From: Lewinellaceae bacterium
GTDB lineage: Bacteria > Bacteroidota > Bacteroidia > Chitinophagales > Saprospiraceae
Length of the DNA: 64,000 nt
Direction: 5' to 3'
Assembly (NCBI GenBank): GCA_016719605.1
Contig: JADJYW010000006.1
Span: 168,501 to 232,500, forward strand
Part shown: positions 27,023 through 35,369 of the stretch, one piece after another
How positions within the stretch are numbered: the stretch's first letter is position 1
Layout: every line of letters begins with the position of its first letter
Made by a program: the position numbers and the translations under genes
Notes under the pieces: generated by a model
Seen by the model: only the letters and a program-made list of their open reading frames with translations
Databases searched by the model: none
Told to the model about the DNA's origin: nothing

Positions 27023-27097
27023 GGTCCCGTAGTTCAATGGATAGAATAGAGGTTTCCTAAACCTTAGATGTGGGTTCGATCCCCGCCGGGACCACCA
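27023..27097 (+). tRNA. tRNA-Arg (anticodon CCT)
   Basis: A 75-nt cloverleaf. Acceptor GGTCCCG pairs with the 3' CGGGACC; the anticodon stem GAGGT/ACCTT encloses the loop TTCCTAA with anticodon CCT, which reads AGG; the T stem GTGGG/CCCGC holds TTCGATC; the CCA end is encoded. Its last base is directly adjacent to the stop codon of the convergent CNNM/CBS gene. It is not seen to be an insertion site. Confidence 0.97.
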
Positions 27098-28381
27098 TCA
27101 TTTCTCCACCGTATTTTTCGATACCTTGATCTTCGTCACGCGCCGATTGTCCATAACGGATACGCGCAGCGTGAGGTTGTTCCACAGCAACTCATCGCCA
27201 ACGTCGGGCATACGGTGTAACTCGTGGATTAAAAAACCGCCCACGGTATTGAATTCCAGGTTGTCATCCTTGACGTTGTCGAGATTAAAATAGCGGACAA
27301 ACTCAAAGAACGGGTATTGGCCATCCATGATCCACTGATCGTCCGCTACCTGTTCAATTTGGTATTCCTCGTGCGCCGCTTCGCTGGAGTCGCCTACCAG
27401 TGCATCGAGTATATCGTCCATGGTGATCATGCCTTGCACCGATCCGTACTCATCAAGTGCGAGCGCATAGTGTATTTTTTGTTGCCTGAAATTTTCCAGC
27501 AGTTTGTAGGCCGAAGCGCCGATGGGTACATAAATGGGCTGCCGGAGGTGGGTTTTCAGGGAAAATGCCTTGTCGCTTTCGTGCAAAAACAAGTCGCGGA
27601 TATACACGATGCCCTGCACCCGATCCAGTTCGCCATCTGCTACGGGGTAGGTGGAGTGCAGTTCCTTGCCTGCTTTGCGGCGTATGGTGGCGAGGTCGTC
27701 GTTCAGGTCGAACCAGATTAAATCGCTCCGGTGGGTAATCAGGGCGCTCACTTTGCGGTCGCCCATGGCAAATACGCGTTCGACAATATCCTGTTCAATT
27801 TTTTGCACTTCGCCGCTTCGGGTGCTGTCGCGAATGATGGATTTGATTTCTTCTTCCGTGACGATGCTCCCCAAATCGGCGCGAATGCCGAGTATGCGCA
27901 AAAGAAAATCGTTGGTGCGGGTGAGGAGCCATACGAACGGGGCGGTAATGGCCGAGATGAATCGCATGGGTCGAGCGACCAGTGCCGCGATTGTTTCCGG
28001 ATAGGTCAGGCCGATACGTTTGGGCAACAATTCGCCCAGCACGATACTCAGGTAGGTGACCGGGAGCAGCACGGATATTATGGCGAGTGTGTTGGAGTAG
28101 GGTTTGAGCCAGGTTACCTGTTCGATAATGGCACGCGCGTCGTTGGTGATGTTTTCACCGCTGTAAATACCGAGCATGATGCCGACGAGGGTAATACCGA
28201 TTTGCACGGTTGACAAAAACCGGTTGGGCGACTCGGACAGGGCCAGGGCTTGCAATGCGCCTTTGCTTCCTTTTTTTGCCTGGTGCTCCAGTTTGAACTT
28301 GCGGGAGGATACCAGCGCGATTTCCGACATGGAAAAAATGCCGTTGATGAGCGTCAGCAACAAAATAATGATGATCTCCAT
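27098..28381 (-). CDS. CNNM/CBS-domain transporter-associated membrane protein (HlyC/CorC family)
   Basis: A 427-residue membrane protein. CNNM (DUF21) transmembrane domain with about four helices (1-165: MSEIALVSSRKFKLEHQAKKG, then LVGIMLGIYSGE), a regulatory CBS pair (about 195-325, with VTEEEIKSIIRDSTRSGEV at its start and YGSVQGMITMDDILDALVGD at its end) and a CorC_HlyC C-terminal domain (about 345-425). Such proteins are linked to Mg2+/Co2+ efflux and are often misnamed hemolysins. The ATG at 28381 begins the first membrane helix. Its last codon abuts the tRNA-Arg 3' end. Confidence 0.9.
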   Translation of the reverse strand: MEIIIILLLTLINGIFSMSEIALVSSRKFKLEHQAKKGSKGALQALALSESPNRFLSTVQIGITLVGIMLGIYSGENITNDARAIIEQVTWLKPYSNTLAIISVLLPVTYLSIVLGELLPKRIGLTYPETIAALVARPMRFISAITAPFVWLLTRTNDFLLRILGIRADLGSIVTEEEIKSIIRDSTRSGEVQKIEQDIVERVFAMGDRKVSALITHRSDLIWFDLNDDLATIRRKAGKELHSTYPVADGELDRVQGIVYIRDLFLHESDKAFSLKTHLRQPIYVPIGASAYKLLENFRQQKIHYALALDEYGSVQGMITMDDILDALVGDSSEAAHEEYQIEQVADDQWIMDGQYPFFEFVRYFNLDNVKDDNLEFNTVGGFLIHELHRMPDVGDELLWNNLTLRVSVMDNRRVTKIKVSKNTVEK

Positions 28382-28397
28382 TGGATGCGTTTGTGCG

Positions 28398-28405
28398 CAA
28401 AGGTA
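28398..28405 (-). promoter_or_regulatory. -7 element of the CNNM/CBS gene
   Basis: On the minus strand TACCTTTG, followed by C, matches the Bacteroidota -7 consensus and lies 17 bp before the ATG, implying a leader of about 10 nt. Confidence 0.5.
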
Positions 28406-28434
28406 TAAGAATCGGGAAAAGCCGCCGGAAACCT

Positions 28435-28475
28435 AAAAAGCCCCGGCCAAGTTACCTTGACAGGGGCTTTTTTTT
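28435..28475. terminator. Hairpin terminator after the DUF1573 gene
   Basis: aaaaagcccc (28435-28444) pairs with ggggctttttttt (28463-28475), with a 18-nt loop and runs of A and T on both sides. It lies 16 bp after the DUF1573 stop and can act in both directions. Confidence 0.7.
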
Positions 28476-28490
28476 CAGCATTTGGGCAGC

Positions 28491-29057
28491 TTACTTGCCG
28501 CCTTTTGTTACGGGCTGGTCCTTGCCGCGCACTTCGCCGGTGATTTCCAGGTGTGTGTCGGTCGGCATGGTATTGCCGGTGACGGTCACCTGCTTGGTTT
28601 GGCGACCGGGCTTACCTTTGGTATCAAATTCGACGGCAATTTCGCCTTTGCCGCCGGGAGGAATGGGCTGTTTGGGCCAGGTGGGCACGGTACAGCCGCA
28701 GGAGCCCTTGGCATTCGAGATGATCAGCGGCTCCGAGCCGGTGTTGGTGAATTTGTACCGGTATTTCACCACGGTACCTTCGTCGGCTACACCGAAGTCG
28801 TATGTTGCCTGATCGTACTTGATTGTCGTAACGGGGACGTTAGGCAGTTCCGTGGCGTTCGAGTTGGTGCCGGGTATGTTGCCGGTGCTGAAAGCGGCGG
28901 GCCTTGTGTCACTTGCCATGCCGGCAGCAGATTCCCGGATTTTGTCGCCTTCGGACTTGCCAAACCAGTTTTGGATGCCGCCACCGATAAAGTTGATGCT
29001 GATCAGGAGGGCCAGTAAAACCAGCAGGCCGATTTGAATTTTTTTACTTTTGTCCAT
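28491..29057 (-). CDS. DUF1573 domain protein
   Basis: A 188-residue membrane-anchored or exported protein. The start at 29057 (MDKSKKIQIG) is chosen because it begins the single N-terminal hydrophobic helix (LLVLLALLISINFIGG); an upstream GTG at 29150 has poor coding character. The C-terminal domain is DUF1573, an Ig-like fold found widely in Bacteroidota, recognised by YDFGVADEGTVVKYRYKFTNTG and KGSCGCTVP (the typical S-C-G-C-T motif). The role is unknown; a periplasmic or surface beta-sandwich is inferred. It probably forms a single transcription unit ended by the hairpin at 28435. Confidence 0.85.
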   Translation of the reverse strand: MDKSKKIQIGLLVLLALLISINFIGGGIQNWFGKSEGDKIRESAAGMASDTRPAAFSTGNIPGTNSNATELPNVPVTTIKYDQATYDFGVADEGTVVKYRYKFTNTGSEPLIISNAKGSCGCTVPTWPKQPIPPGGKGEIAVEFDTKGKPGRQTKQVTVTGNTMPTDTHLEITGEVRGKDQPVTKGGK

Positions 29058-29229
29058 TACTCGTGTTATTTTTTGTGAAAAGATTGGTTTGAAATGCAAA
29101 AAAAGTGCCGCGAAGTTACGCCTCGTTCGGGTGCTTGCCGGTGCACACAATTTTTGTTTGCAAATGATTAACAGCGGCGTTTTGCATCTGAAACGGTACC
29201 TTCGCCTCCAGGTTTAACGACAATCAAAT

Positions 29230-29898
29230 ATGTCCAGTTTTTTCCGCAAGGCGGTCAGCCTTTTTGTAATTCTTGATGAGCCGGTTGGCCAGAAGCCGTC
29301 CGACCAATCGGCGCCTGTGCCCAAGCCTGTGGATACGGCGACGAGCGGGCCTGCCGTTGCCGCTTCGGCAACCATGTCGAATGCCGAATTGGCCAAATTT
29401 GAACAGCACTTTGATCAGTTGTTCGAGCAAACCAACCTGCCTGGTCCGGACTATTTTGAGTTTTGGAAAACTATGGACACCCTGGAGGCGCATATTCCCG
29501 ACGAGTCGGCCCGTATCAAGGCGGTGTATGCTTCGCTAAAAATTCAGGGCCTGACCAAGCAAACGCTTGTGTTCACAGCGGGCAAGTATCGGGAGGTGAT
29601 TTTGCAGGACAAGGCTAATTTTGAGGCCGCTGTACAGAAAAAATCACAGGCAGAAATAGCCGGGCGCGAGTCCGAAATTGCAAAAATCGAACAGGCACGC
29701 GAAGAAAAACGCCGTATGATCGAGCAATTACAACAGGAAATTGAAGCGTCTGCCAAACAGTTGGAGACCCTGCAAGCCGAAATTGCGACCGAGCAAAACA
29801 AGATCGAAGGTGCACAGCGCGGTTATTTGGCTGCTTGCATGGCTATGGTGGGCAAGATTGAAAGCGACATTGAACGTTTCCAACAAATTATTGACTAA
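29230..29898 (+). CDS. Coiled-coil protein of unknown function
   Basis: A 222-residue cytoplasmic protein. Residues 1-60 are short and Pro/Ala-rich; residues 60-115 form a helical domain (AELAKFEQHFDQLFEQTNLPGPDYFEFWKTMDTLE); residues 120-222 are a long coiled coil (EIAKIEQAREEKRRMIEQLQQEIEASAKQLETL). No enzymatic motif or membrane segment is visible. A related layout is seen in small Bacteroidota structural proteins, but I cannot name the family. A TACCTTCG -7-like element lies about 30 bp upstream of the start. The next gene is a lipoprotein on the same strand 44 bp away. Confidence 0.7.
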   Translation: MSSFFRKAVSLFVILDEPVGQKPSDQSAPVPKPVDTATSGPAVAASATMSNAELAKFEQHFDQLFEQTNLPGPDYFEFWKTMDTLEAHIPDESARIKAVYASLKIQGLTKQTLVFTAGKYREVILQDKANFEAAVQKKSQAEIAGRESEIAKIEQAREEKRRMIEQLQQEIEASAKQLETLQAEIATEQNKIEGAQRGYLAACMAMVGKIESDIERFQQIID

Positions 29899-29942
29899 CA
29901 GGATATTCCCAGCTCATTCACTCACTTTTCAACTTTAATTTT

Positions 29943-30380
29943 ATGCAAAAACCGCTCTTCTCCGCGCTGCTTCTGGCGCTTTCGCTATTCGCATTCGGTT
30001 GCGGCAAAACGACGGACACACCCGACAGCGCCGACCGCTGGATTGTCTCCATGTTCACTGACCTGGACGGTCTTAGTCAGGTTGATAAAGATGACGACAC
30101 CGCCCGTTTTTCCGGCTTTTCTTTTGAATTCAATACCGGCAATCTGCTTACGATCAATATGCCCGACGGCACCAGTAAAGAAGCCAAATGGCGGCTTGAG
30201 TCCAACGATACCATACTCACGATCACTATGGAGAACCCGTCAGTACTGCTGGGGGAAATTATGGGAAACTGGGATGTGAAGGAGTATTCCGCTACCAGCA
30301 TCAAATTGGCTAACCCTGGTGGTACCGATGCCTCCGTTAATCCCGCACAGGCGCTGGTACTGGAGTTTGTCAAACTATAA
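29943..30380 (+). CDS. Lipoprotein of unknown function
   Basis: A 145-residue lipoprotein with a signal peptide ending FAFGCGKTT (lipid Cys20). The remaining 125 residues are a compact beta-rich domain with alternating hydrophobic strands (FSGFSFEFNTGNLLTINM; TILTITMENPSVLLGEIMGNWDVKEY), in which MGNWDVKEY resembles the Bacteroidota lipocalin-like (Lipocalin_4 or DUF4923-type) domain. No active site is visible. The stop is followed by a hairpin at 30404. Confidence 0.75.
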   Translation: MQKPLFSALLLALSLFAFGCGKTTDTPDSADRWIVSMFTDLDGLSQVDKDDDTARFSGFSFEFNTGNLLTINMPDGTSKEAKWRLESNDTILTITMENPSVLLGEIMGNWDVKEYSATSIKLANPGGTDASVNPAQALVLEFVKL

Positions 30381-30403
30381 CCCGACGGAGTGTTGTCCGA
30401 TAA

Positions 30404-30438
30404 CAGCGGGGTGCTCCGGTCTACGGAGCACCCCGCTG
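30404..30438. repeat. 15-bp perfect hairpin
   Basis: Arms 30404-30418 and 30424-30438 are exact reverse complements of 15 nt (cagcggggtgctccg) with a 5-nt loop, lying 23 bp after a lipoprotein stop. There is no run of T on either side, so it is probably a REP-type hairpin or Rho-assisted stop rather than a standard terminator. Confidence 0.75.
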
Positions 30439-30522
30439 CTGTTGGCGGGCTGCTCCGGGGCGCTGCAAACGGGTATTTTCGGGGCGGAGCGGGGAAGGTG
30501 GTTCAGGTAAAATGAGTTCCTG

Positions 30523-30530
30523 TACTTTTG
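30523..30530 (+). promoter_or_regulatory. -7 element very close to the regulator start
   Basis: TACTTTTG at 30523-30530 ends just 4 bp before the ATG at 30535. If used, the transcript would start at or inside the first codons, so the message could be leaderless or the true start could be a later codon. Confidence 0.45.
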
Positions 30531-30534
30531 CTCT

Positions 30535-33510
30535 ATGGTTGTTTTGAAAACAGGTTTTGTATGGATCAGATTGAGCCACTTTCGAGGCAGGCGCTCGGCT
30601 GTATTGGCCTCGGCAATGCTGTTTGTGTCAATGATGTTTGGGCAAGGCAACCTGGGGACGCCGATCATCCAAAACTATACGCGCAACCAGTACGGCGCAG
30701 GAACGCAGAATTGGGACATTGAGCAGACCAAACAAGGGCTGATTGTGGTTGCCAACAACGACGGGATGATGATCTACGACGGTGCGCGCTGGATCCTGTA
30801 CCCCATTGCAAACGCTACCAATGTGCGCTCTATCGCAGTGGCCGAAGATGGACGTATTTATGCGGGCGGGCAAAATGAGTTGGGGTATTATGCGGTAGAC
30901 GCAACCAGTAAACTGACTTTTTATTCGCTAAAATCGCTCATTCCGGCTCCTTTTCAAGCGTTTGAGGATATCTGGGATATTGCTCTGCACGATGGGCGGG
31001 TATTCTTTCGCAGCATCTCCCATCTTTATATTTACAACGGAGTATCCGTACAGGTGATCCCCAAATCGGGCGAAGGTTTTCAGTATATTGGCATGGTTGG
31101 CAACCAATTGTGGTTGCAAGACTTCGGTTTGCCCCTGCAAGCGTGGCAGGACGGCCGATTTGTGCCGCTCATCAATCCGTCCATGACCCCGTTGATCGGT
31201 CAGCAGATCACTGGAACAGCCTCGTTCCATTCCGGTTTTACGCTGATTGGTACCCTACGGCACGGAATTTATCAATGGAACAATACGACCCTCCAGCCCT
31301 GGGCTTCGGAAAGCCGCGAATTCCTGATGCGTAACGGGATTTCGAAAATGGCGCTGCTGGGCGCCGACCGGCTTGTCGTCGGAACCTCTTTTGCCGGAAT
31401 TGTTGTCCTGGATACCGCAGCCCGCACGATTTACCATCTGGATAAAGACAACGGGCTGCAGCAAAACAATGTCTTGTGCGTGTATGCCGATCAGCATGAA
31501 AACGTCTGGATGGGCCTGCACACCGGGATTGACCTGGCGTTCATCAAATCGCCCTTTGCCGTCGTTTTCCCGGACGGCAATGCGCAAAATACCTCGTATG
31601 CCATTCAAGAATTCGGCAATGAACTGTATTTCGGGACTTCAGGCGGATTGTACAAAACGGCGATTCAGTCCCACTACGATCCGTTTTCCAGGCATATTTT
31701 CAAAAAAGTAGCCGGTTTTGACGGGCAGGTTTGGGGTATGGGCGTACATCAGGGGCAGTTGCTGGTAGGGCATCACGAGGGCGCTTTTCGGTATACCATA
31801 CCGGAGGGGCAAGATCAGATGTCCAAATGGCCGGGCACCTGGACATATCTTCCCCTGCGTGGGCATTCCGATTTGCTTTTGGCCGGCGATTACAACGGGC
31901 TGGTCTTGTTTGCCCTGGAAAACGGACGCTGGGTTTTCCGAAAACGACTGGAGGGGCTACAGGAATCCTGCCGAATCATCGTGCAGGATGCTGCCGACGA
32001 CATCTGGGTGGCGCATCCCTATCGAGGTGTTTTCCGCGTTCGGCTAAGCGCCGATGCGCACCAAATTGAAACGGTTACCCTGTACAACAGCGCGCAGGGG
32101 TTTCCCACCAACATGAACATTTATGCGTTCCGGATCAGCAATGAACTGGTATTTGGTACCGAAAAGGGTATTTACCGGTTTAATTCGGAGGCCAATACCA
32201 TGGAGCCGCATGAGGAGCTCAATACGTTGCTGGACTGCACCGACAGGCGCGTCATGCGTCTGGTGGAAGATCAGAAAGGCAATATCTGGTATGTCTTGAA
32301 AAACGAAACCGGCGTGCTGAACATCACCGGCTACGGGGTGCACCGCAAGTACCGCAAACGCTCCATTCCGTGGCCCGGCATACAATTGGTTGGCGGATTT
32401 GAAACCATTTATCCGCTGGATACAGGTCATGTGTTTTTTGGCGCCGAACGCGGCGTTATTCACCTGCAACCCGCCTTGTTGGACAGTTTTCCGGTGATGG
32501 CGTCGGTGTTGATCCGAGCCGTCGAACTGCCGGCACACGGCGATAGTGTACTGTTCAGCAATCATCTGTTCAATGCACTCCCGACCGACAGTATTCAGGG
32601 TAATCTTACGCTGGGATATCGGCATGATCGGTTGCGCTTTCGTTTTGCAAGCCCGGATTTTACCTTTCAGGATCAGATACAGTACCGGTGTTTTCTGGAA
32701 GGGTTTGACAAAGTCTGGTCGCCATGGTCGGTCAATGATCAAAAGGAGTATCTGAATTTGCGACCGGGAACCTATACCTTTTGCGTAATGGCTACCACCG
32801 GATGGGGCAGAGTAAGTGCCGTGACGCGGTTTCAGATACGCATTATGCCCCCCTGGTATGCCAGTTCGATTGCTTTTGGACTGTACATTCTGTTTGTTTT
32901 GAGCGGGGTGGCTGCTCTGGTGTTCATTCCACGCAAGCGCTTTCAGGAAGAGCGTGCCCTGCTGGAGCATCGGCAGGAGGAGGTGCTGCGCCAGAGGAAT
33001 GCAGAGTTCAACCGTGCCGTGGCGGAGAAAGAGCAGGCAATCGAGCAATTGCACCACGAAAAATTAGAGACGGATTTGCAGCACCGAAACCGGGAGTTGG
33101 CGTCCCTCACGATGCATTTGTTGCAAAAAAATGCCCTCATCAGCCATATTGCCGAAAAACTGGAACAGGTGGAAGAAACGATTCGGGACGCGAACGTGCG
33201 CAAGCACCTGCGCCCGATCAAACAGCTCTTGTTTCAGGATGAGCATCTGGAGCAGGACTGGGAGCAGTTTGTGTACCACTTCGATCAGGTACATAGCGGC
33301 TTTTTCAGGCGCCTGCGCGAGCAATATCCCCAATTGACGCCAAAGGATCACCGCCTGTGCGCCTACTTGCGCATGAATCTGACCACCAAAGAAATTGCTC
33401 CGCTGCTCAACATCTCCGTCCGCGGCGTGGAGATCGGCCGCTATCGCTTGCGCCGAAAAATGGGTTTAGGCAACGACGTGAATCTGAACGAGTACATGAT
33501 GAATTTCTAA
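30535..33510 (+). CDS. Two-component-propeller/Y_Y_Y sensor with LuxR-type HTH (glucan locus regulator)
   Basis: A 991-residue one-component transmembrane regulator. An N-terminal hydrophobic segment is followed by a beta-propeller domain made of short two-component-propeller repeats (about 50-640, e.g. GLQQNNVLCVYADQHENVWMG), a Y_Y_Y domain (about 680-765, QYRCFLEGFDKVWSPW), a transmembrane helix (about 785-805), a long coiled coil (810-900) and a C-terminal LuxR-type HTH (from about 933: QLTPKDHRLCAYLRMNLTTK). No kinase is present, so the periplasmic propeller must signal directly through the membrane to the DNA-binding end. It heads the beta-glucan locus, and a role in sensing oligosaccharide and activating those genes is inferred from position. 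The start is uncertain because the promoter lies so close. Confidence 0.85.
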   Translation: MVVLKTGFVWIRLSHFRGRRSAVLASAMLFVSMMFGQGNLGTPIIQNYTRNQYGAGTQNWDIEQTKQGLIVVANNDGMMIYDGARWILYPIANATNVRSIAVAEDGRIYAGGQNELGYYAVDATSKLTFYSLKSLIPAPFQAFEDIWDIALHDGRVFFRSISHLYIYNGVSVQVIPKSGEGFQYIGMVGNQLWLQDFGLPLQAWQDGRFVPLINPSMTPLIGQQITGTASFHSGFTLIGTLRHGIYQWNNTTLQPWASESREFLMRNGISKMALLGADRLVVGTSFAGIVVLDTAARTIYHLDKDNGLQQNNVLCVYADQHENVWMGLHTGIDLAFIKSPFAVVFPDGNAQNTSYAIQEFGNELYFGTSGGLYKTAIQSHYDPFSRHIFKKVAGFDGQVWGMGVHQGQLLVGHHEGAFRYTIPEGQDQMSKWPGTWTYLPLRGHSDLLLAGDYNGLVLFALENGRWVFRKRLEGLQESCRIIVQDAADDIWVAHPYRGVFRVRLSADAHQIETVTLYNSAQGFPTNMNIYAFRISNELVFGTEKGIYRFNSEANTMEPHEELNTLLDCTDRRVMRLVEDQKGNIWYVLKNETGVLNITGYGVHRKYRKRSIPWPGIQLVGGFETIYPLDTGHVFFGAERGVIHLQPALLDSFPVMASVLIRAVELPAHGDSVLFSNHLFNALPTDSIQGNLTLGYRHDRLRFRFASPDFTFQDQIQYRCFLEGFDKVWSPWSVNDQKEYLNLRPGTYTFCVMATTGWGRVSAVTRFQIRIMPPWYASSIAFGLYILFVLSGVAALVFIPRKRFQEERALLEHRQEEVLRQRNAEFNRAVAEKEQAIEQLHHEKLETDLQHRNRELASLTMHLLQKNALISHIAEKLEQVEETIRDANVRKHLRPIKQLLFQDEHLEQDWEQFVYHFDQVHSGFFRRLREQYPQLTPKDHRLCAYLRMNLTTKEIAPLLNISVRGVEIGRYRLRRKMGLGNDVNLNEYMMNF

Positions 33511-33813
33511 CGACCGTTGCCGGCGCCGGTCATCCCTTTTTCCGGAATATCGAGTATGCCTCCGGTGCGCAAGCACGGGGTATACCGGATATGCGCGGCA
33601 CTTGTTCAGATGCGTTTTTTACCTGCTTTTTATGGTCTCTCAAGCCACTAAAAAACGGGTGTGATGTAGTCCTGATGTATTCCTTTTTTTTGTTGATGTA
33701 GTTGCGAAGTAATACAATAATTCGGCTATTGCGCACTTTGCCGCAATCTTGTGACGCATTTTTAAGCAAACTGTTTATTCGATTTAGATTTTGGTAAATT
33801 AAACATTCACTAC
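33511..33813. other. Intergenic region between the regulator and the PKD lipoprotein
   Basis: A 303-bp gap with no open frame of coding character. It becomes AT-rich toward the downstream gene, with TTTG-containing words in the last 110 bp (for example tagattttgg near 33787), so it probably holds the regulated promoter of the glucan operon. No palindromic operator was recognised. Confidence 0.4.
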
Positions 33814-35265
33814 ATGAAAAAATTTAACTGCTCTCTGCTGCTGATGGCATCTATGTTATTCAGCCTGTTTTTTGCCGCTTCCTGCTCAAAGGACCCGGAT
33901 ACCAACGGTGGTGGATCCGATTGCCAGCTTCCAGTTTCAAGTCAGCGCGACAAATTATCTGGAAGTGACCTTCACCAATTTTCCCAAAATGCAACGACGT
34001 ATGCCTGGGATTTTGGCGACGGGAAAACATCTACCCTGAAAGACCCTGTACACGTTTTTGACGTGGCGGGTACCTACACCGTCAAGTTGACGGCCACCAA
34101 CGCATCAAGCGTCAGCAAAACTTTCAGCAATACGATTGACATCAAAGACCCCAATTCGGCCCTGGCCTTGCTGGCCGGCGCCACATCCAAAACCTGGAAA
34201 CTCTTTCGGGAGGGTACGGCTCTGGGCGTAGGCCCGAATGCCGCCGGCGCTCGTAGCTGGTTCTCCCTGTCCAACGATGGCAAACGCCCCTGTGTGTACG
34301 AACATGAGTTCACGCTCCACCGCGACGGCAAGTTTGTTTTTGACGACAACGGTACTTTCTGGGGCGAGGGCGCTGTTTTTGGAGGCACGTCGTTCAATGA
34401 AATTTGCTTCCCGGCCCAGGCCTCCAACATGGTCAATAAAAATGGCGCAAATGTCAGTGCCTGGCTTGGCGGCACCCACTCCTTTACCTACAATGCAACA
34501 ACGGGTAAAATTACGCTGACCGGCACAGGCGCCTGGATGGGGCTTCCCCAACTGGGTACGGTAGCAGAATCCCTGGTGCCGGAAGCATCCAAAACCTTCT
34601 CGGCGACCATCGAAGAAAAAGCAGGCTATGACTTGTTGACGGTTGTGTACCAGTATGCCGATCTCTACTGGGATTTTACATACGTCGGCTACGACAACTG
34701 GGCGGATGAGCCGGATGTGGTTACCGTTGTGGTGCCGTGCTGTGATCTGGACAATATCACGCCGACGGCTATGTTCAACACCTTTGCTTCCACCGATCCG
34801 GCGGATGTAGCGCTGCTGGTGCCAACAGCTTCCGAGGTGACCCTTACCGTTGGCGAAACAGATCCCGCCGCCGGCATGGCCAAAGTAGGCAAGTATGTAC
34901 GCGGCACCGGGCAATTTGCCGACCTCAAGTTCCAATTGCTCAACGATGTCAATTTTGACAATTTCACGCAGGTCTCCGTTGATGTCTTTATCCCGAGTTC
35001 CAATACCTATTCTACGGGAGGGCTCGCACAGGCTGTTCAATTGTGGATTGCCGATGCCAGCGAAGACACCGAGTTCTGGACAACATGGGAACAGTACGAT
35101 GTGGCCCCTGCGGATATCGTGGTGGACCAGTGGAAAACGTACACCTGGCAATTAGGTGGCGCTAAAACCAGAGACGATCTGGACTTGGTAGGTATGGTTA
35201 TCGGCGGTTCCAACCACACCGTTGACGGCACGTTCTTTATCCGCAATTTGAGATTTCACAATTAG
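33814..35265 (+). CDS. Surface glycan-binding lipoprotein with PKD domain (SusE/SGBP-like)
   Basis: A 483-residue lipoprotein: signal peptide with lipid Cys (AASCSKDPD), a PKD domain (about 35-120, WDFGDGKTS, HVFDVAGTYTVKLTATN), a central domain around 130-300 of SusE/SusF or DUF-type character, and a C-terminal jelly-roll-like domain (about 310-483, VDVFIPSSN ... FFIRNLRFHN) that resembles a carbohydrate-binding module. It likely captures glucan at the cell surface for the locus. Between about 33910 and 33982 the frame is shifted: the out-of-frame stretch reads badly, whereas the alternate frame gives PIASFQFQVSATNYLEVTF, a perfect PKD start. Two compensating one-base indels are inferred. 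Confidence 0.75.
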   Translation: MKKFNCSLLLMASMLFSLFFAASCSKDPDTNGGGSDCQLPVSSQRDKLSGSDLHQFSQNATTYAWDFGDGKTSTLKDPVHVFDVAGTYTVKLTATNASSVSKTFSNTIDIKDPNSALALLAGATSKTWKLFREGTALGVGPNAAGARSWFSLSNDGKRPCVYEHEFTLHRDGKFVFDDNGTFWGEGAVFGGTSFNEICFPAQASNMVNKNGANVSAWLGGTHSFTYNATTGKITLTGTGAWMGLPQLGTVAESLVPEASKTFSATIEEKAGYDLLTVVYQYADLYWDFTYVGYDNWADEPDVVTVVVPCCDLDNITPTAMFNTFASTDPADVALLVPTASEVTLTVGETDPAAGMAKVGKYVRGTGQFADLKFQLLNDVNFDNFTQVSVDVFIPSSNTYSTGGLAQAVQLWIADASEDTEFWTTWEQYDVAPADIVVDQWKTYTWQLGGAKTRDDLDLVGMVIGGSNHTVDGTFFIRNLRFHN

Positions 35266-35285
35266 GTTGGTGATATCCGGCAAAA

Positions 35286-35328
35286 CTAAAGCAGGCTGCC
35301 GAGGGAGACCCCCCCGGCCCTGCTTTAG
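35286..35328. terminator. Hairpin between the PKD lipoprotein and the glucanase
   Basis: ctaaagcagg (35286-35295) pairs with cctgctttag (35319-35328) around a C-rich loop. There is no strong T run, so it could attenuate rather than end transcription before the GH16 gene. Confidence 0.5.
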
Positions 35329-35369
35329 CGCCCGGACACACGCGTTTCATCGCTGATCAGATCGTTCCA

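Noticed and set aside
27023..27097. tRNA-Arg as an attachment site of an integrated island
   Set aside because: No integrase gene, no second copy of the tRNA 3' end in the window and no change of gene type next to it were seen.
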